Notes under the pieces: generated by a model
What the model was told of the DNA's origin: nothing
Seen by the model: the letters and a program-made list of their open reading frames with translations, nothing else
The model's database searches: none
Origin: Botryotinia globosa
Taxonomy: Eukaryota; Ascomycota; Leotiomycetes; Helotiales; Sclerotiniaceae
NCBI GenBank assembly: GCA_014898425.1
Contig: RCSZ01000008.1
Span: forward strand, 507,501 to 571,500
Length of the DNA: 64,000 nt
Direction of reading: 5' to 3'
Shown here: positions 43,509-55,499 of the stretch, piece by piece
How the letters are laid out: each line of letters opens with the position of its first letter
Numbering within the stretch: position 1 is the stretch's first letter
Made by a program: the position numbers and the translations under genes

Positions 43509-45713
43509 TTAGATCATGCTCAAGATCAAACTCGAGCCCATATTACCCACCGTCTTCTCCTTTCCAGCCTTTGCCTTCTTTGCAGCCCCCTTTCCATTGG
43601 CCTTCTTGTCCTTCTCCTTTGCCTCAATCTCTTCTCTCTTACTCTTCTGTTCCGCAGTCTCTTCCTTTGCCGCTTTCTCCAACTTCTTCTTGTTCTTAAT
43701 CAAAACTTTCTTAACTTCATCCTTCTTTCCAAAGGATTCGGATTCTAATAATGCAACTACCACGAAAGAACTAGATCCGGTGGCCCATTCGACAATAAAC
43801 TCCTTGATATAGGGATACAGGATATCCGCAAAGTTCAATGCTGGTACGATTGGCACAACGGACTTAGTAGCTGGGTCATAACGACCGCCTGCAATAAGAG
43901 CTTTAATCATCTTTCCACCGAAAGGTGTGCTTGCGATATGGGAAGGAGGCTCTGTACTCATTGCGCCTTCCTCGACAGGAGGTTGAATATATGTTGGGTC
44001 TCCAGATACAGCTTCGGCGAGTGCTTCAAGAGCTGCTGATTTATCACCTTCGGCGCCAAAAAGAACCTCAGTTACGAATTGACAACCGAAAGATGTAGCG
44101 ATGAGTTCTCTAGCTGCAGAGGCGATAGCCTTGAGGAGGTAGGGGGAGAGAGACTTGACTAATTCTTGGCGACGAATTTCTGGATCTTTCTTGGAGGTAG
44201 TAGTTTTGATTGTGTCAACTTCAGCGAGGATTTCGAGATCGGAGTTATGGCTTGCTGGGAATAGAGATTTTGAGCGACCTTGGAAAAGGTAAAGAAGCGT
44301 AGTACGAGCGTTGAGATCGTTGGCGGAGAATGCAATGTTTTCGACTTGCTTCTCTTCGTCTTTGCTAAGCAATTCTGGGAAAATAGACTTCGCAGTCAAG
44401 ACGGTATCATCAATGACTTCGTATGCGGTGAGGATGACGATATGTCCATTTGGATCTCCTGCCATCAATTGTAATGTATCCTTGTACATCTTGAGGATAT
44501 GTTTACGGTCCTTGGCACCTCCATATGCTAAAGCAAGACAAACGACTCTTGCTCCAGACTTAGTGAATGCCAAGTTCTTCATCAAATCGCCTTCCTCATC
44601 TCCCTTCAATAACTCGATAAAGTCGGTGATCTCCTCAGTACCTGGCTTAGCATTGAGGAAGTATTGCAACATAGCATCGTGAAGGAGAGTGAAACCGTTG
44701 GTTTTCTTCTGTAAGAGATGGTTGATCATTTCTTGTAGATATCGCATGATAGGTGCTCGCTTTCCAGGTTCAGCAGCCAAAATTTCTGAGAGCTCTCCAG
44801 TCAAGAATGTAGAAGTATCTCTCTCCATAACGGCGAATTCAGCGCCATACCATTCTCGAAGAATAATAGCTCTCTGTTGCTTGGTAGCGACGCCACGGTA
44901 GATATCATCGAGAATCCATCCAGCTTCAGGGTGCTTGATAAGTCGACGAACGTGTCCATAAAACTCAGGAACAATAAGATCTCTAATTTCATCATCTCCC
45001 TGGACCAACAGTTTTCCGATCAAGAATTTGGCGTATCTACTCTCGGCTAGTTGACGATAAGTTCCCGCAAGCTCCTTTGCGATCAATCGTTTTTGCTCTG
45101 GGTTGGAGTATTTGATTGCGGTTTGGACAACTCTTACACTGTCATGCTTAAGAACAAAGTCCTTGATTCTGCCAGTGATGAGCTCGAAAAGTTCCTCGAC
45201 TAATTGTTTTCTCTCCTCCTTTGGGACGTGCGACTTTCGGCGTAAACGTTCCCAAATCTTCTTCGTGCGTGCCAATTGATCTGCTAATGGTTTTGCGGCC
45301 TTTCTCTCATTTGCCAATTGCTTTTGTTTCGCATGTGCCTCTTTTGATGATTGACCTATAATATGTAAGTATGAAAACCCTTAACCCTTCAACATAATGC
45401 TGGGAGGGTGCTCACTGTTTGCGGCAACAGCCTTAACTCTGTCTGGATGTAAGCCTTCAATGTCTTTCATTTCCGTATCTCCATCCTCGATATCCGCAGA
45501 AGCAGAGTCCAAAGCAGCTCCTCCATCATCAGAGTCCGATTCCTCTTCACTCTCAGATTCGACCTTCTTCACAGGCTTAGATTTTGAGTCCTTTCCCTTT
45601 TTCCCCGAATCGATTTTCGCTTTTTTATTCTCCTTCACATGAACATCTTTCGCAGGTGCCGACTTTCTCTTCATACCTGTCACCATTGTCTTCGATGTTG
45701 TTACTGGAGCCAT
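43509..45713 (-). CDS. PUF6: Pumilio-homology protein PUF6
   Basis: Exons 45416-45713 and 43509-45355 (phase-1 intron GTGAGC...TATAG) encode 714 aa. Residues 1-100 are Lys-rich with an acidic Ser/Asp/Glu block (nuclear/nucleolar type). The rest matches PUF6/PUM3: KKIWERLRRKSHVPKEERKQ, a row of divergent Pumilio repeats (FVLKHDSVRVVQTAIKYSN, ESRYAKFLIGKLLVQGDDE, FTKSGARVVCLALAYGGAKD), and the CPL domain. The C-terminus is basic. Yeast PUF6 is a nucleolar 60S-assembly factor that also represses ASH1 mRNA translation. It is divergent from the RWD gene with 198 bp between start codons and close to ACL4. Confidence 0.94.
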
Positions 45714-45911
45714 TTTGGTACAATTGTTGATTTTATTTCCACGGATGGGCTGCCTCGTGGTTTACTTGGGGAACTTTTTTTTGTCTGATAAAAGATAAAC
45801 TTTTTCAAATCGGCGCTAAGCTAATCTTGGATGGCATTACTTTAACCCACCACCCCACGAAATATATCGAAGGCTTTTGTTTAAAGGGAGATAGTAAAGC
45901 GATTGTACAAG
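45714..45911. promoter_or_regulatory. Shared promoter region of PUF6 and the RWD gene
   Basis: Only 198 bp separate the two divergent start codons, so both promoters and leaders must overlap or lie back to back. No specific element is claimed. Confidence 0.6.
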
Positions 45912-46695
45912 ATGGGAAGAGAAGATCAAATTGAGGAGAGGGAGGTCCTCGACAGTATTTTCCCAGAGGAAATTCATGGTATGTTTGTTCTGGCGATAAT
46001 TTCCAGCGCCGGGTTCCAGATTCTTGTCCTCCCCGCAGCAAACCCTCCTAACACTCTTCACAGATATATCAGAGACGGAATATCGAGTTTCGATTCTACT
46101 CGACGTGACAAACCAAGATGGTGATGAAACAGAACCTCCGACGATGCTTCTACAAGTCAAATACCCAGAAGAATATCCCGAAGAAACACCTATTCTAGAT
46201 TTACTACCAACCCCGAATGCGCCTGTTCATCCATTTTTCAGTGTCGCAAATGATAAACAAATCCTCCTTGATGGACTGGCTGAGACAATTGAGGAGAATA
46301 TGGGAATGGCTATGATATTCACATTAGTCTCTACTTTGAAAGAAAACGCAGAGCAACTCATTGCGCAAAGACAGGAAGCAAAGGAAAAAGAACACGAGCA
46401 GAAATTGTTAGCGGTAGAGGCCGAGGAAAATAAGAAGTTCCATGGAGAGCCGGTTACGAGAGAGTCATTCATGAAGTGGAGAGAGGGGTTCCAAAAGGAG
46501 ATGGAAGAGATCAAGGTCAAGGAAGAAGCAGAGGAAGAAGCGGCAGAGAAAAAGAAGAATAAGGGGAAGGAAGCCGTCATTGCGCTCACTGGAAGACAAC
46601 TTTGGGAGAGAGGTATGGCTGGAAAGGTTGAGGAGGATGAGGACTATGATGATGTACCTATTGAAGGTGTAGATAAGTTGAAGGTTGAAGCATGA
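45912..46695 (+). CDS. RWD-domain protein, GIR2/RWDD1-like
   Basis: Exons 45912-45978 and 46064-46695 (phase-1 intron GTATGT...CACAG) encode 232 aa. The RWD domain fills the first about 120 residues: REDQIEEREVLDSIFPEEIH, YRVSILLDV, LQVKYPEEYPEETPILDL (with the conserved YPxxxP) and GMAMIFTLVSTLKENAEQLI. A Glu/Lys-rich helix with the short motif GEPVTRESFMKWREGF, then GRQLWERG and an acidic end follow, as in GIR2/RWDD1. Yeast GIR2 binds GCN1 and the GTPase RBG2 and tempers GCN2 signalling in translation control. The ATG is chosen because it opens the conserved N-terminus. Confidence 0.92.
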
Positions 46696-47002
46696 TTATA
46701 TGGTTACATATTATTCCCAGGTATGGAGTTGCATTGCTGGCGTTGGTTTGGGGCAATCTACAAAGAGATATTGTCCATAAAAGTAGATATCATACGGAAT
46801 GAAGTGAGAGGAGGATTAAAATATGTCCAAACTCGCCGTTTGTATTGGATACGCAATGATCATTGCCATAAGTCTTCTCATTATCTATCAGTCATCACAT
46901 AACAGCTCATTCACTGCGCTCGCCCTGTACAAACGCCGAGATATACTTCCATATTCCTTTTGAACCAAACACTTTTCGACCCTTATACCCAGAAAATCTA
47001 AT
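46696..47002. other. Short convergent intergenic region
   Basis: 3' flanks of the RWD gene and ACL4; nothing else recognised. Confidence 0.5.
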
Positions 47003-48208
47003 TTATGATTCGGCCATTTCTTCGTCGTCATCACTATCCTCCTCCCAGCCCTCGCCATCGTCTCCAAGTTCAACCTTAGCGTTCGTGACCTCTTCACCCA
47101 ATTCAGCGTTCAAAATCGAAATCAGCTCCTTAGCGTGAGCGCCAAGGCGCTCATCTTCATAATCTTGTTGCTCGAAGAGTCTAAGACAATGGTTTAACCA
47201 CTGTTGACTTGAAATCCAAGAGACCCTCCAACTCTCTCCATCGCCGTTACTCTCTTGTTGTTTGTTCTCCCCGTTCTTTTGTTTCTCTCCCATGATATAC
47301 AATCCCCAACCACCCAAGTACCAAACCTCGACACTAGTATCATCTTCACCGACCAAGCGCTCTAGTACTTCAATGGCCTCTGTATCCATGTCCGCCTCCA
47401 TCAGCAATCTCGCGAGACTGACTTTCGTAGGGAAATCTGGAACGACATCACTCTCGGGAGGTAAATCTTTCCACAAATCTAAACTTCTCTTCAATGCTGC
47501 TTGTGCATCTTCCATTCTAGTTTGTGATATCCTGACGTTTGCCAATGTCTGCCATGGTTCAGGATAATTTGGTGCGACCATTGTAGCTTCTGTGACCAAT
47601 GCCTCGCATTTCTGTTCCGCATCCTCTTCCCATGATAAATCTGTCATATAAACTTCGACGACACCGCAGAGCGCCACAGCCAACTTCCTCCTCTTCTCCT
47701 CCAGAGTAGCGAGCCCCGCCTCATCCAACTTATTCTTTTCTGCCTTCTCCAATAAAGCGCCAATCTGTGCCTTCAAACTAATGGCTCCCTTTTCATACCA
47801 TCCGACGCTATCCTCTCCACCCTCCTCACTCAACTGTGCCAACCATAAAAACTTCTCAGCTCCACCTCCAACTTCCTCACTCACCTCCCCATCCTCATCG
47901 ATTCCAGCTGCTTGCATAAAATATTGTCTCGCCGAATCGACATCTCCCAATTCCACATGAATTTCTCCTAACAGATTTAAGACGGGTAGTGCTTCAATTG
48001 CTTGGACATCCACCAATTCCAAAGCTTTCTTCGCAAAAGGTACAGCACCTTCAATGTCGCCTTCTTGTAGACGATTCGTTGCTTTTAGTATTAAATCCAT
48101 TGGGTTTGCGGGCGGTGACGAAGCTTTTGTAGATTTTGCGGAGGTGCGATTGAGGGCTGCTTTTTCGCTTTTGTTATTTTTCTTGTTTCCTGGTTTTGTC
48201 TTCGCCAT
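47003..48208 (-). CDS. ACL4: RPL4 assembly chaperone ACL4-like TPR protein
   Basis: A single exon of 401 codons. The start is the ATG before AKTKPGNKKNNKSEK; the frame extends further 5' only without ATG. After a Lys/Ser-rich basic leader come tetratricopeptide-like helices (DLILKATNRLQEGDIEGAVP, PVLNLLGEIHVELGDVDSAR, EPWQTLANVRISQTRMEDAQ, LARLLMEADMDTEAIEVLER, VWYLGGWGLYIMGE) and a strongly acidic C-terminus (EEDSDDDEEMAES). This is the layout of ACL4, the dedicated chaperone that captures nascent ribosomal protein L4. Its location beside PUF6 and the GIR2-like gene makes a small ribosome/translation neighbourhood. Confidence 0.9.
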   Translation of the reverse strand: MAKTKPGNKKNNKSEKAALNRTSAKSTKASSPPANPMDLILKATNRLQEGDIEGAVPFAKKALELVDVQAIEALPVLNLLGEIHVELGDVDSARQYFMQAAGIDEDGEVSEEVGGGAEKFLWLAQLSEEGGEDSVGWYEKGAISLKAQIGALLEKAEKNKLDEAGLATLEEKRRKLAVALCGVVEVYMTDLSWEEDAEQKCEALVTEATMVAPNYPEPWQTLANVRISQTRMEDAQAALKRSLDLWKDLPPESDVVPDFPTKVSLARLLMEADMDTEAIEVLERLVGEDDTSVEVWYLGGWGLYIMGEKQKNGENKQQESNGDGESWRVSWISSQQWLNHCLRLFEQQDYEDERLGAHAKELISILNAELGEEVTNAKVELGDDGEGWEEDSDDDEEMAES

Positions 48209-48867
48209 CTGAAAAGTTTTACGACTGTAGAAAAACGGTTGATGGTTGGAAAGGTGATTGCTCGTTGCTGGAAAAAAAGTTTCTGGGGAATGGGCAGAAA
48301 ACAACTTTTTTTCTGACGATAAGCTAGTCGATAACGCTAATTAATCCTCGAATCTGCCCCGCCAAATTCCATCATAGGCACCCAACGTAGTACTGTAGGT
48401 CTTGCATTTTCGGCATTCTAGACAACCTGAAGACTGTAATTCCAGAAGTTTGGATTTCGAATTTGTGCTTGATCTGTTACCATGATTCGGAATCTTCTTG
48501 TCTATAGTTGAGGAAACATAAGACGATATAGAACTATGGTTTCACATGATTCTGTAAGTAGTGTAGAAACCGATGTCTCCTGAGCGGGCTTGACATACCA
48601 CACTACCAGTGATAGCCATACCCTCTAGCTTCGAATATCGCCTGTACTCGTTAGACGTCACAGAATAAACCTGGTGTTATTAAAGTTTTACATTATCATT
48701 ATACCAGCAGCTTTGCGGCATCTGGAATTGATGTACGGCCCTCGCCACAATATTTCTAGGACCAGTTCCCAAGCGATTGTAGGTATACTGGTGCAGTACA
48801 TACAAAAATTTAATCCAAATGCCTATTAATTTCTCCTTTCCAGAAGATTCATACTCATCATTACGCC
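48209..48867. other. Intergenic, nothing recognised
   Basis: ACL4 promoter side and 3' flank of the next minus-strand gene. Confidence 0.5.
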
Positions 48868-49770
48868 CTAGCGAACCTCATCCATCTCTACCTTTGGAGT
48901 CGTGTTGCTTGGCTTCGGAATATTCCCGAGCTCTTCTCCTGTCCCACTTTGACCACGCTTTCTACCTGGCATATGGAACGATGGGAGTGCTTCATCGCTG
49001 AATTTCGAAAAGAACCCCTTCTTTTTGATCTGTTTAGCGGGGTCATTGGCGCCATCATTTAGCCCTACATCTTCGAATCCTTCTTCGGCCGTTGGTGGCT
49101 GTCTATCGAATCGTCTATCACCAATGGCAGATCGCTGCATTCGAGGCAGTCGTGCTGAATCAAGACTTTGTCGTCCAGCGTGTCCATCGATGGGGCTTAT
49201 GGGCGATCTAGCGGAGATGTCCTTGCAGAAATCAGAGACTGGCCTACTTGCATCACGATTGTGGACAAACTAGACTTACAAATGATCTTCTGTATGAATC
49301 AAACGACTCTCTTGAAATTGGGAAAGGATCAATCGCATCATTTGAGGTCGTTCGGGTATTGATTGAGGTTGCAGAAAGATTGCTCTTGCTGCGAGGCCAG
49401 AAACTCTTCTTTTCAGGCGGGGACGGCTTTGAGACTAGTTAGTTATATTGACATGTCGTGGGTTTGCCCATACTGACAGGTAGATACACGCCACTATCAT
49501 TTACAACTATACATTTCTCCCGTTAGCCCGAGTTTTCCCATTGCTTCCGGGCGACCATGGTTGCATCTAAACAAACCTGGAAGGCATCATACCACTCATT
49601 TTATACTCCGGAGGTTCTTCGCTCTTCACCGTTTTGATACTCATCGAAGATGCCCGAGAAGCTTGTGTAGAAACTCGTTCGAAGGAAGGGCGGGGAGATA
49701 CAGTTTGGTCTTGAGATGGCTGCAACCCAGCATCCTGTTTCCTCGCGAATGGATTTCGAATAATCGGCAT
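48868..49770 (-). CDS. Conserved fungal serine-rich protein of unknown function
   Basis: Four exons: 49593-49770, 49474-49506 (33 nt), 49280-49434 and 48868-49221, phases 1, 1 and 0, encode 239 aa. It carries the blocks I associate with a small protein widespread in filamentous ascomycetes: MPIIRNPFARK at the start, EYKMSVVNDSGVYLP across the first junction, SPPEKKSFWPRSK, FPISRESFDSYRRSFDISAR across the third junction, QSLDSARLPR, FEDVGLND, KKKGFFSKFSDE and PGRKRGQSGTGEELG near the end. No catalytic domain or membrane segment; many Ser/Arg sites suit phosphoregulation (inference). The microexon is needed to restore the conserved block. Confidence 0.82.
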
Positions 49771-50190
49771 TTTTAGGTCTTGTATAATGAATAACAGATT
49801 TGAGCAATTACGAGATATAAATCAATTGTCTTTAGAACTCAAACTTGGAAACGAAGTGAGCTGGGGAATTTGAACTATTCGAGGACTGAACTTTAAGACT
49901 CGAGAGTTTAGCATTGGGTTCTTCGTTGCAAGAATTGGTTGATTGGTTGTTTATCTGGAAATGATTTTTCCCTAAGCCACTCGGACGCTCAGTGCTCCGT
50001 TTTCTGGGCTGATCACGAGAGAGGGTCAGTCTCCATTGTTTGTATTGATATCTCGTTGGCTGAACCGAGGTCGATCATTCCAAGGTTTGAAATAATCCCC
50101 TACCTTGTATACCAAAGATTGTGGTAAAGAGCTGGGTTCCATTGTAGATAGATGTGGGAAGTTGGAATTGTTTAAGGTTTATCACAATAC

Positions 50191-50584
50191 TTACGACGGC
50201 ATGATATTGACGATAAGGCGAATAAATCTATCTACTCGGGGTCCTAACCAATCTTTCGGGATGAGCTCTAAAATTGTATGACGTATCGCTAGCTGCCAGC
50301 AACGATGATTCCAAAGGGATTTAGCAAAGTCGATACGAATAGACAATATATGACATGAGACACACTTTTTGCTGCGATTCCCATATCCCCAACAGCTGGA
50401 ATGGCATCCCAAACTCACACGAACAGCAGTAATGATCGTGATTCTTGCCTGCCTTCTCGTACCGATCCATGCAGTAGTCGGGATGTGTTTGATAGCTGAG
50501 TAGTGGACAGCAAAGTTTCTCAAGCAACTTTGTTGAACATGGAACACGTATGGTAAAGGAAGCCAAGGAGCTGAACGAATTCAT
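50191..50584 (-). pseudogene. Possible remnant, Cys-rich then basic helical frame
   Basis: An ATG frame (50584) reads STKLLEKLCCPLLSYQTHPD, then a cluster of cysteines (HDHYCCSCEF), and ends near 50321. A second frame continues with protein-like sequence (NHRCWQLAIRHTILELIPKD, RVDRFIRLIVNIMPS) up to a GTAAGT site at about 50197. This looks like one gene broken by a frameshift, but chance is possible. Family unknown. Confidence 0.25.
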
Positions 50585-51864
50585 AGACTTCCAGCACCAA
50601 GCATTGAGTGTTGTAACTCTTCTGATTTTCTTCCATTCTTGATCTTTTATAGTACCTCGTAGTCAGGAAACATTGATCTGATAATCGCAGCAGATAAATG
50701 TTGCGCTTGTCAGATCAAGGGTCCATAATTTCGAAGCTCCCACTAAAACCAAGGAACCATCCTTCCGATTTTTTTTGATTTTGTCAAAAATCTCTCCTTC
50801 CTCCCACGACGGCACGAATTCCTATTGATTGATCTGTTAAGAATACTTGGCAAATGTTTGACGGGTTCTCAACATGACAAGCAAAGAAACGAAATGGAGG
50901 ATCCCATACGGGCACGAACATCTAACATCGCAAGGGAACAGCTTGTATTTTAAGCTCATTAGCCCTCCAACTTCTCTCCATTTTGCCCGGCCTCCGAATT
51001 GTGTGATGATTACCAACATGGAGATATATTTCAATAGATCATGGCACCACTCCTATTGTGTTACCTGTGTCACTTGACTACAGAAGGAGAATTTGGTCCA
51101 AACCTTTATCTAGAATTGCCTAATGGGCGAATTCTTTCAACGGCGACCTCTGATTGATGAACTTCAGGTCTACTTGCATGATATGCATCTAGTAGAAAGA
51201 AGCAAACAGATATCTCAGCCAACCCGATCTCGCCGTGTTATGCGCGTTCTCAATATGCGTATCCTCCTAAAAATAGTTTTCTTTTTTGTTAGAGATGCTC
51301 GCAGACACTGAGACCTGCAGGCATGGACAAGGTATTGAGAAACTCAAATATGATGGTATTCATGTGTGCGTTCCATTGAACCTCGTATCTGTATATCAAG
51401 TTCCATGATCCATCCTCCTCCCAATCGTGAGAGACTTGTCTCCAAATGTTAGAAAAAGTCTTCTGATGCATCCCTGAGAGCGGAACCAAGGGTTTTCTCT
51501 CTTATCATTCGTCTTCGTGGATATTAGTTCAAAATAAATACTTGGGTTGCTTTCCAGTATTTGGAGTTGTACTGATTTCGAGGGTTCTTCGGAACAATTT
51601 CTACTATTTCAAAGAGGTGTTAAGGTACGCTGCATGATTGTAGTAATTACCACAAATTTCCGAATATTTAAATTGGAAATACCACGTTCATTCGAAGTCC
51701 AAAAGTGTGGTATAACCTGCAGGTTTCCGAAGAGCCAGCACACAAGGAGATTATATGTCAAAAGCTTTCCTGGTGTTCTTCTCCCAAGTGACAGAGTAGA
51801 GAACATTCACTTTCTCAACCGACCGTTCAAAAGCGATTGACTACCTTTCTTTTTTGGAGTAACA

Positions 51865-51918
51865 ACCACAACATCAACCACAACATCCACCACAACATCC
51901 ACCACAACATCAACCACC
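51865..51918. repeat. 12-bp tandem repeat, four copies
   Basis: ACCACAACATC(A/C) is repeated four times and followed by ACCACC. On the minus strand it reads as Cys-Cys-Gly-Gly repeats interrupted by TGA codons. Confidence 0.9.
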
Positions 51919-52546
51919 TGGGCACATGCAAAAATATTTACGTTGATCAACGTTAGACACTCACCTAATAAATCTGAATAATATATTCACTCCCGTTCAC
52001 CAAACATTTATCTTATCGGTCGCAAAATCTTCCAAGCCTCTCCATTTATTACTAACATCAGCCATCCTACGTTCGTGAAAATCAGGAACTTGACGAGAGG
52101 CCCAGCAGCGAGAATGAAGGTATTCTTAAATTTATAATCGAAACCAACTGCATTCAATAATCAAAAGAAGTTCGATACGAGAACCCACTTGAGAGTACCT
52201 CTTGTTACTCTTGTTGGGAATATATTATTTCAAAAGGTTAACGACTCAGCAAGTTTCTTTTTGGACGAGGATTATTCTTGCCTAATCGGAGAACTTCAAT
52301 AAGAAAGTGACTTCCAAATCTGGCGACAGCAAATTCACGGACATACAAAATTTTCTAGGCCGTCTCTTTTCGTTTTCTTCAACTCATACTGCGATATCTA
52401 CCTTCCACACAGACTTTTCAGAGTCTGTAGAAGCTTCCTAGTTGACGGAAGCATTTGCTTGGTATCAAATTGGACAAAAAGATTTCAAAACACTCTTTGA
52501 GATTACTTTGCAGAATTCGAATATACTCAATAAATTCGTGTTCAAC

Positions 52547-53873
52547 ATGGCAATATCATTCTTTGTTTCCTGGCAATTGTGGGAAAAGATGACGTTTGTA
52601 AGTTTTCTAGATCTCCTTTGCCTGCAATTGACCCACTAATACATGTCAGGTTTTGGGATGTGCTATTGTGGCAGTTTTTTGCGCGGGATATATCAAGTTA
52701 TTATGGACAAACAGAATAGTTGCTAGGCAAGAAGTCATTGATGAGGAGAAGCGCATGAAGATTCAAGAATTACGACAAAGCGGACAATTCGTCGAACCCA
52801 TGAAAGGCGTCGAAATCCCATTCGGAGTTCGTGCCATTCAAAGTGGGATTCAAGTGGATGGAATATGGATATCCGGAACCAATACTCCTGTCCCTAGCAT
52901 CAAACTTCAGCGCCATTCATCTTTTGAACTTTCTTCTCCAGATTCAAGCTCCAACGCACACGCATCTCCCGATAGTTATAGTCATCCAACACTTCCCAAA
53001 GCCGGTCAGTCAAACTTCCGATATAGCGAATCTGCACTACTCTCAAGCCACAGAAGTATCAGCGATGATGATACTCTTATTACCGATCCTCGTAGTTCAT
53101 CTCGTCAACGAGCAACCTACAAGCCAACAAAGTCATCGCAATTACGTTTTGGGACAGTCGGAGAACATCAATATGATGAAGAGACACTTGGTCATCTCGT
53201 AGGGAATTCAGAAACCGGCAGAGTTTATACTCATAAACCTCGTGGAGGTCGTCGATCAAATGCTTCGATTTCACTATCACTCTCCGATGCTGCCGCCGCT
53301 GCTGATAATGAACGCTCATCTGGCACTTCTGATGATTCTGATGAGACTTTTTCTCGTGTTAGACATCCACAACCGAACCGACCTTTCAATTATCCTACCC
53401 GAACTCCTTCTCCAGAAGTCTTGACTCCCGCATTTCCATCATTCTCTCACCAACCAACAACCAAAGGCAAGGGTCAATATTCTTCAATTCCTCTTTTCCC
53501 TGAGGATGATGAAATGGATCCGTTTGCATCATCTCATCTACGCAGTATGGACAGAGCACATGGATCTAATCCTCAACCGGTTGAAGATCAACGATATACT
53601 GACAACATCATCGAGTCTAAAGCCCCACTTCTTAAGAGTCGCTCTCCATCTTCGCAATTTATACCTGGAGAACTTCATCAAAATAAGGCAATCAGGAGAG
53701 TCAATTCTGGTTTTGAGATTTTACCTGCAGGCACATTCGGCACTCAACCACCTATGGATATCAAAGGAAAAGGTGTCAACCGTCACGGGAGTTGGAATGT
53801 CAATAACTCTGATTCATTAGCACCACTACACCCAAACAAGCTACAGAAAAAGACAAGATTTTCTGTGGTTTGA
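52547..53873 (+). CDS. Conserved fungal single-pass membrane protein, unknown function
   Basis: Exons 52547-52597 and 52650-53873 (phase-0 intron GTAAGT...GTCAG) encode 424 aa. Residues 1-35 form a membrane anchor spanning the splice junction (MAISFFVSWQLWEKMTFVLG, CAIVAVFCAGYIKLLW). Next come a basic juxtamembrane helix (RQEVIDEEKRMKIQELRQSG) and a short conserved block (IPFGVRAIQSGIQVDGIWIS). The remaining 300 residues are disordered and Ser/Pro/Thr-rich, with the basic end KKTRFSVV. The layout suggests a type III membrane protein with a cytosolic phosphorylated tail. I know no function. Confidence 0.8.
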
Positions 53874-55499
53874 GCAGTGACTGAAAATACGATGGAGTAG
53901 TCAAAAAGTTATGCTGACCGGTTTGACGGGAAGATTTTACGAATGAACGACACATAATGGATTAAATGGACAGGCAGAGTAATTCAAGCATCATTGGCGT
54001 TACATATTACGGGGGTGGTGTTACATTAAATTTGGCTGGTGGGAATTAAAATTGTTTTCAATATTTCATAGCTGAATATTATTGGTGTCTGAAGGGAATG
54101 GGGGAAATCATACATTTGCTTTGTGAGAAGGGAAATTTGGAAAGGAAAATGAATCATATTGCTTAGGTAGTCTAGCTTATTGAGTAACGATGAGATGTAT
54201 GATGATAGATGATAATTACATATTCAGATTTTTTTTTCTTCGTTTGTGTTGGGTTGCATTTGTTCTCTATCGACCTCGAAATGGGAATTTTGGTGCTTTT
54301 GTTTTCTTCAAACCAGTCTCTCTCCATCCCGTATCCGATCATAATCAGGACAGCATGAATACTATTCTATACAGCATAATCAACAATTTCGTATTAGCAC
54401 TCTCAACTTGGACAAATTCTTACCTCGCTAGCACTAGCATCCTCTTCAGTTCTTACGCTCCCCACCTCGGACTATGAACCAAAATGTTTAAGACAATACC
54501 AATGATATTTATTTTATTCTCATTCGGTCTACAGCTGCACTTCTAAAACTTTCTTGTCTGTATGCTGCCACGGCGAGGTGTGGCGCAGATGGATTGTAAG
54601 TAGATGTCGGATCCTCGAATTATGATTCTTGGGCAAGTCTTCGTTATTGGAAAGGGGATAGAGTGTTCTGTCTAGCGGGTAAACTATAAATTAGATTGAG
54701 AAGTTGTGATTGAGAGGATGTTCTTCATGCATGTTTAAAGTAGGAGGGGGGCTCGAGAATTTGGGTGCATGGAGTGCATTTGGAGGGGATTTTTAAGGGG
54801 TCCAATCACTTGAATCGAGAGCTTGTGTTGGAGGGGGTCGGGATGCTATCTTTAGTCAAGAATTCACATCTCCAGGTTGTATTTCCACGGGAAATTCTTA
54901 AAGGGGTGAAGGATACTCGGATATTGGACTGTTTATTGCTATTGCATTTGTGGAAGAAGCTTTCGGAAGTATATCCTCATTACTTTTAGAAACTTTCTTG
55001 TCAGAGACGGTCTTGAAATTCAGAATATTGATTCTATATTATCATCATACAACTGGGGTTCCTAAATGAAGCATGATATTCATTATGTAGATGGCTTGAA
55101 AGTAAGTAATTATACGGGCGGATTAACCTCGAAAGGCACTTGGGTGTGAGGCCAAGGAAAAGCTAACTTGGAAGTTATCAAAGGAGCTTTGAAAAGCTGC
55201 GTTTTTGAGTGACTTGGAGGAAATAGACGGAAGAGATTATAGAATAATACTTATTATTATTGGAATACAGACCAGACCATGCATTGAGGTTGGCCGATGA
55301 CTAATGCAAATATTCAAATCATGTGAAATCGTGATTTTGGCTAATCTTCGGGTGCACGTTAACAACGCGTCCTTTCCTTCCAAGAATTAATCGTCACATT
55401 TCAACAACATAAAAGCATACTCGATACTTTCATTTATTCCGTTCATTCTGGGAATTCACCAAACCACTTTCATTATAGTTCAAACATCTCGTCCATAAA
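53874..55499. other. Intergenic, 1.6 kb
   Basis: 3' flank of the membrane-protein gene and promoter of RAD51. Frames at 54190-54477 and 54765-54989 (plus) have no recognised domain. Confidence 0.45.

Larger units (their letters stand above)
49771..52546. other. Intergenic, 2.8 kb, mostly unexplained
   Basis: Apart from the weak Cys-rich frames near 50200-50580 and a 12-bp tandem repeat near 51865, no feature is recognised. Short frames around 51120-51840 lack domains. Confidence 0.45.

Noticed and set aside
43388..43812. Plus-strand ORFs at the 3' end of PUF6
   Set aside because: Antisense, low-complexity Pro/Leu/Phe/Ser-rich frames.
45903..45911. Earlier start of the RWD gene
   Set aside because: TTG codon; the ATG at 45912 fits the family.
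48209..48304. Upstream extension of ACL4
   Set aside because: It begins with TTG, not ATG; the first ATG at 48208 opens the usual basic N-terminus.
50874..51077. Small plus ORF near 50874
   Set aside because: No signal peptide, domain or splice context; overlaps an equally plausible minus frame.
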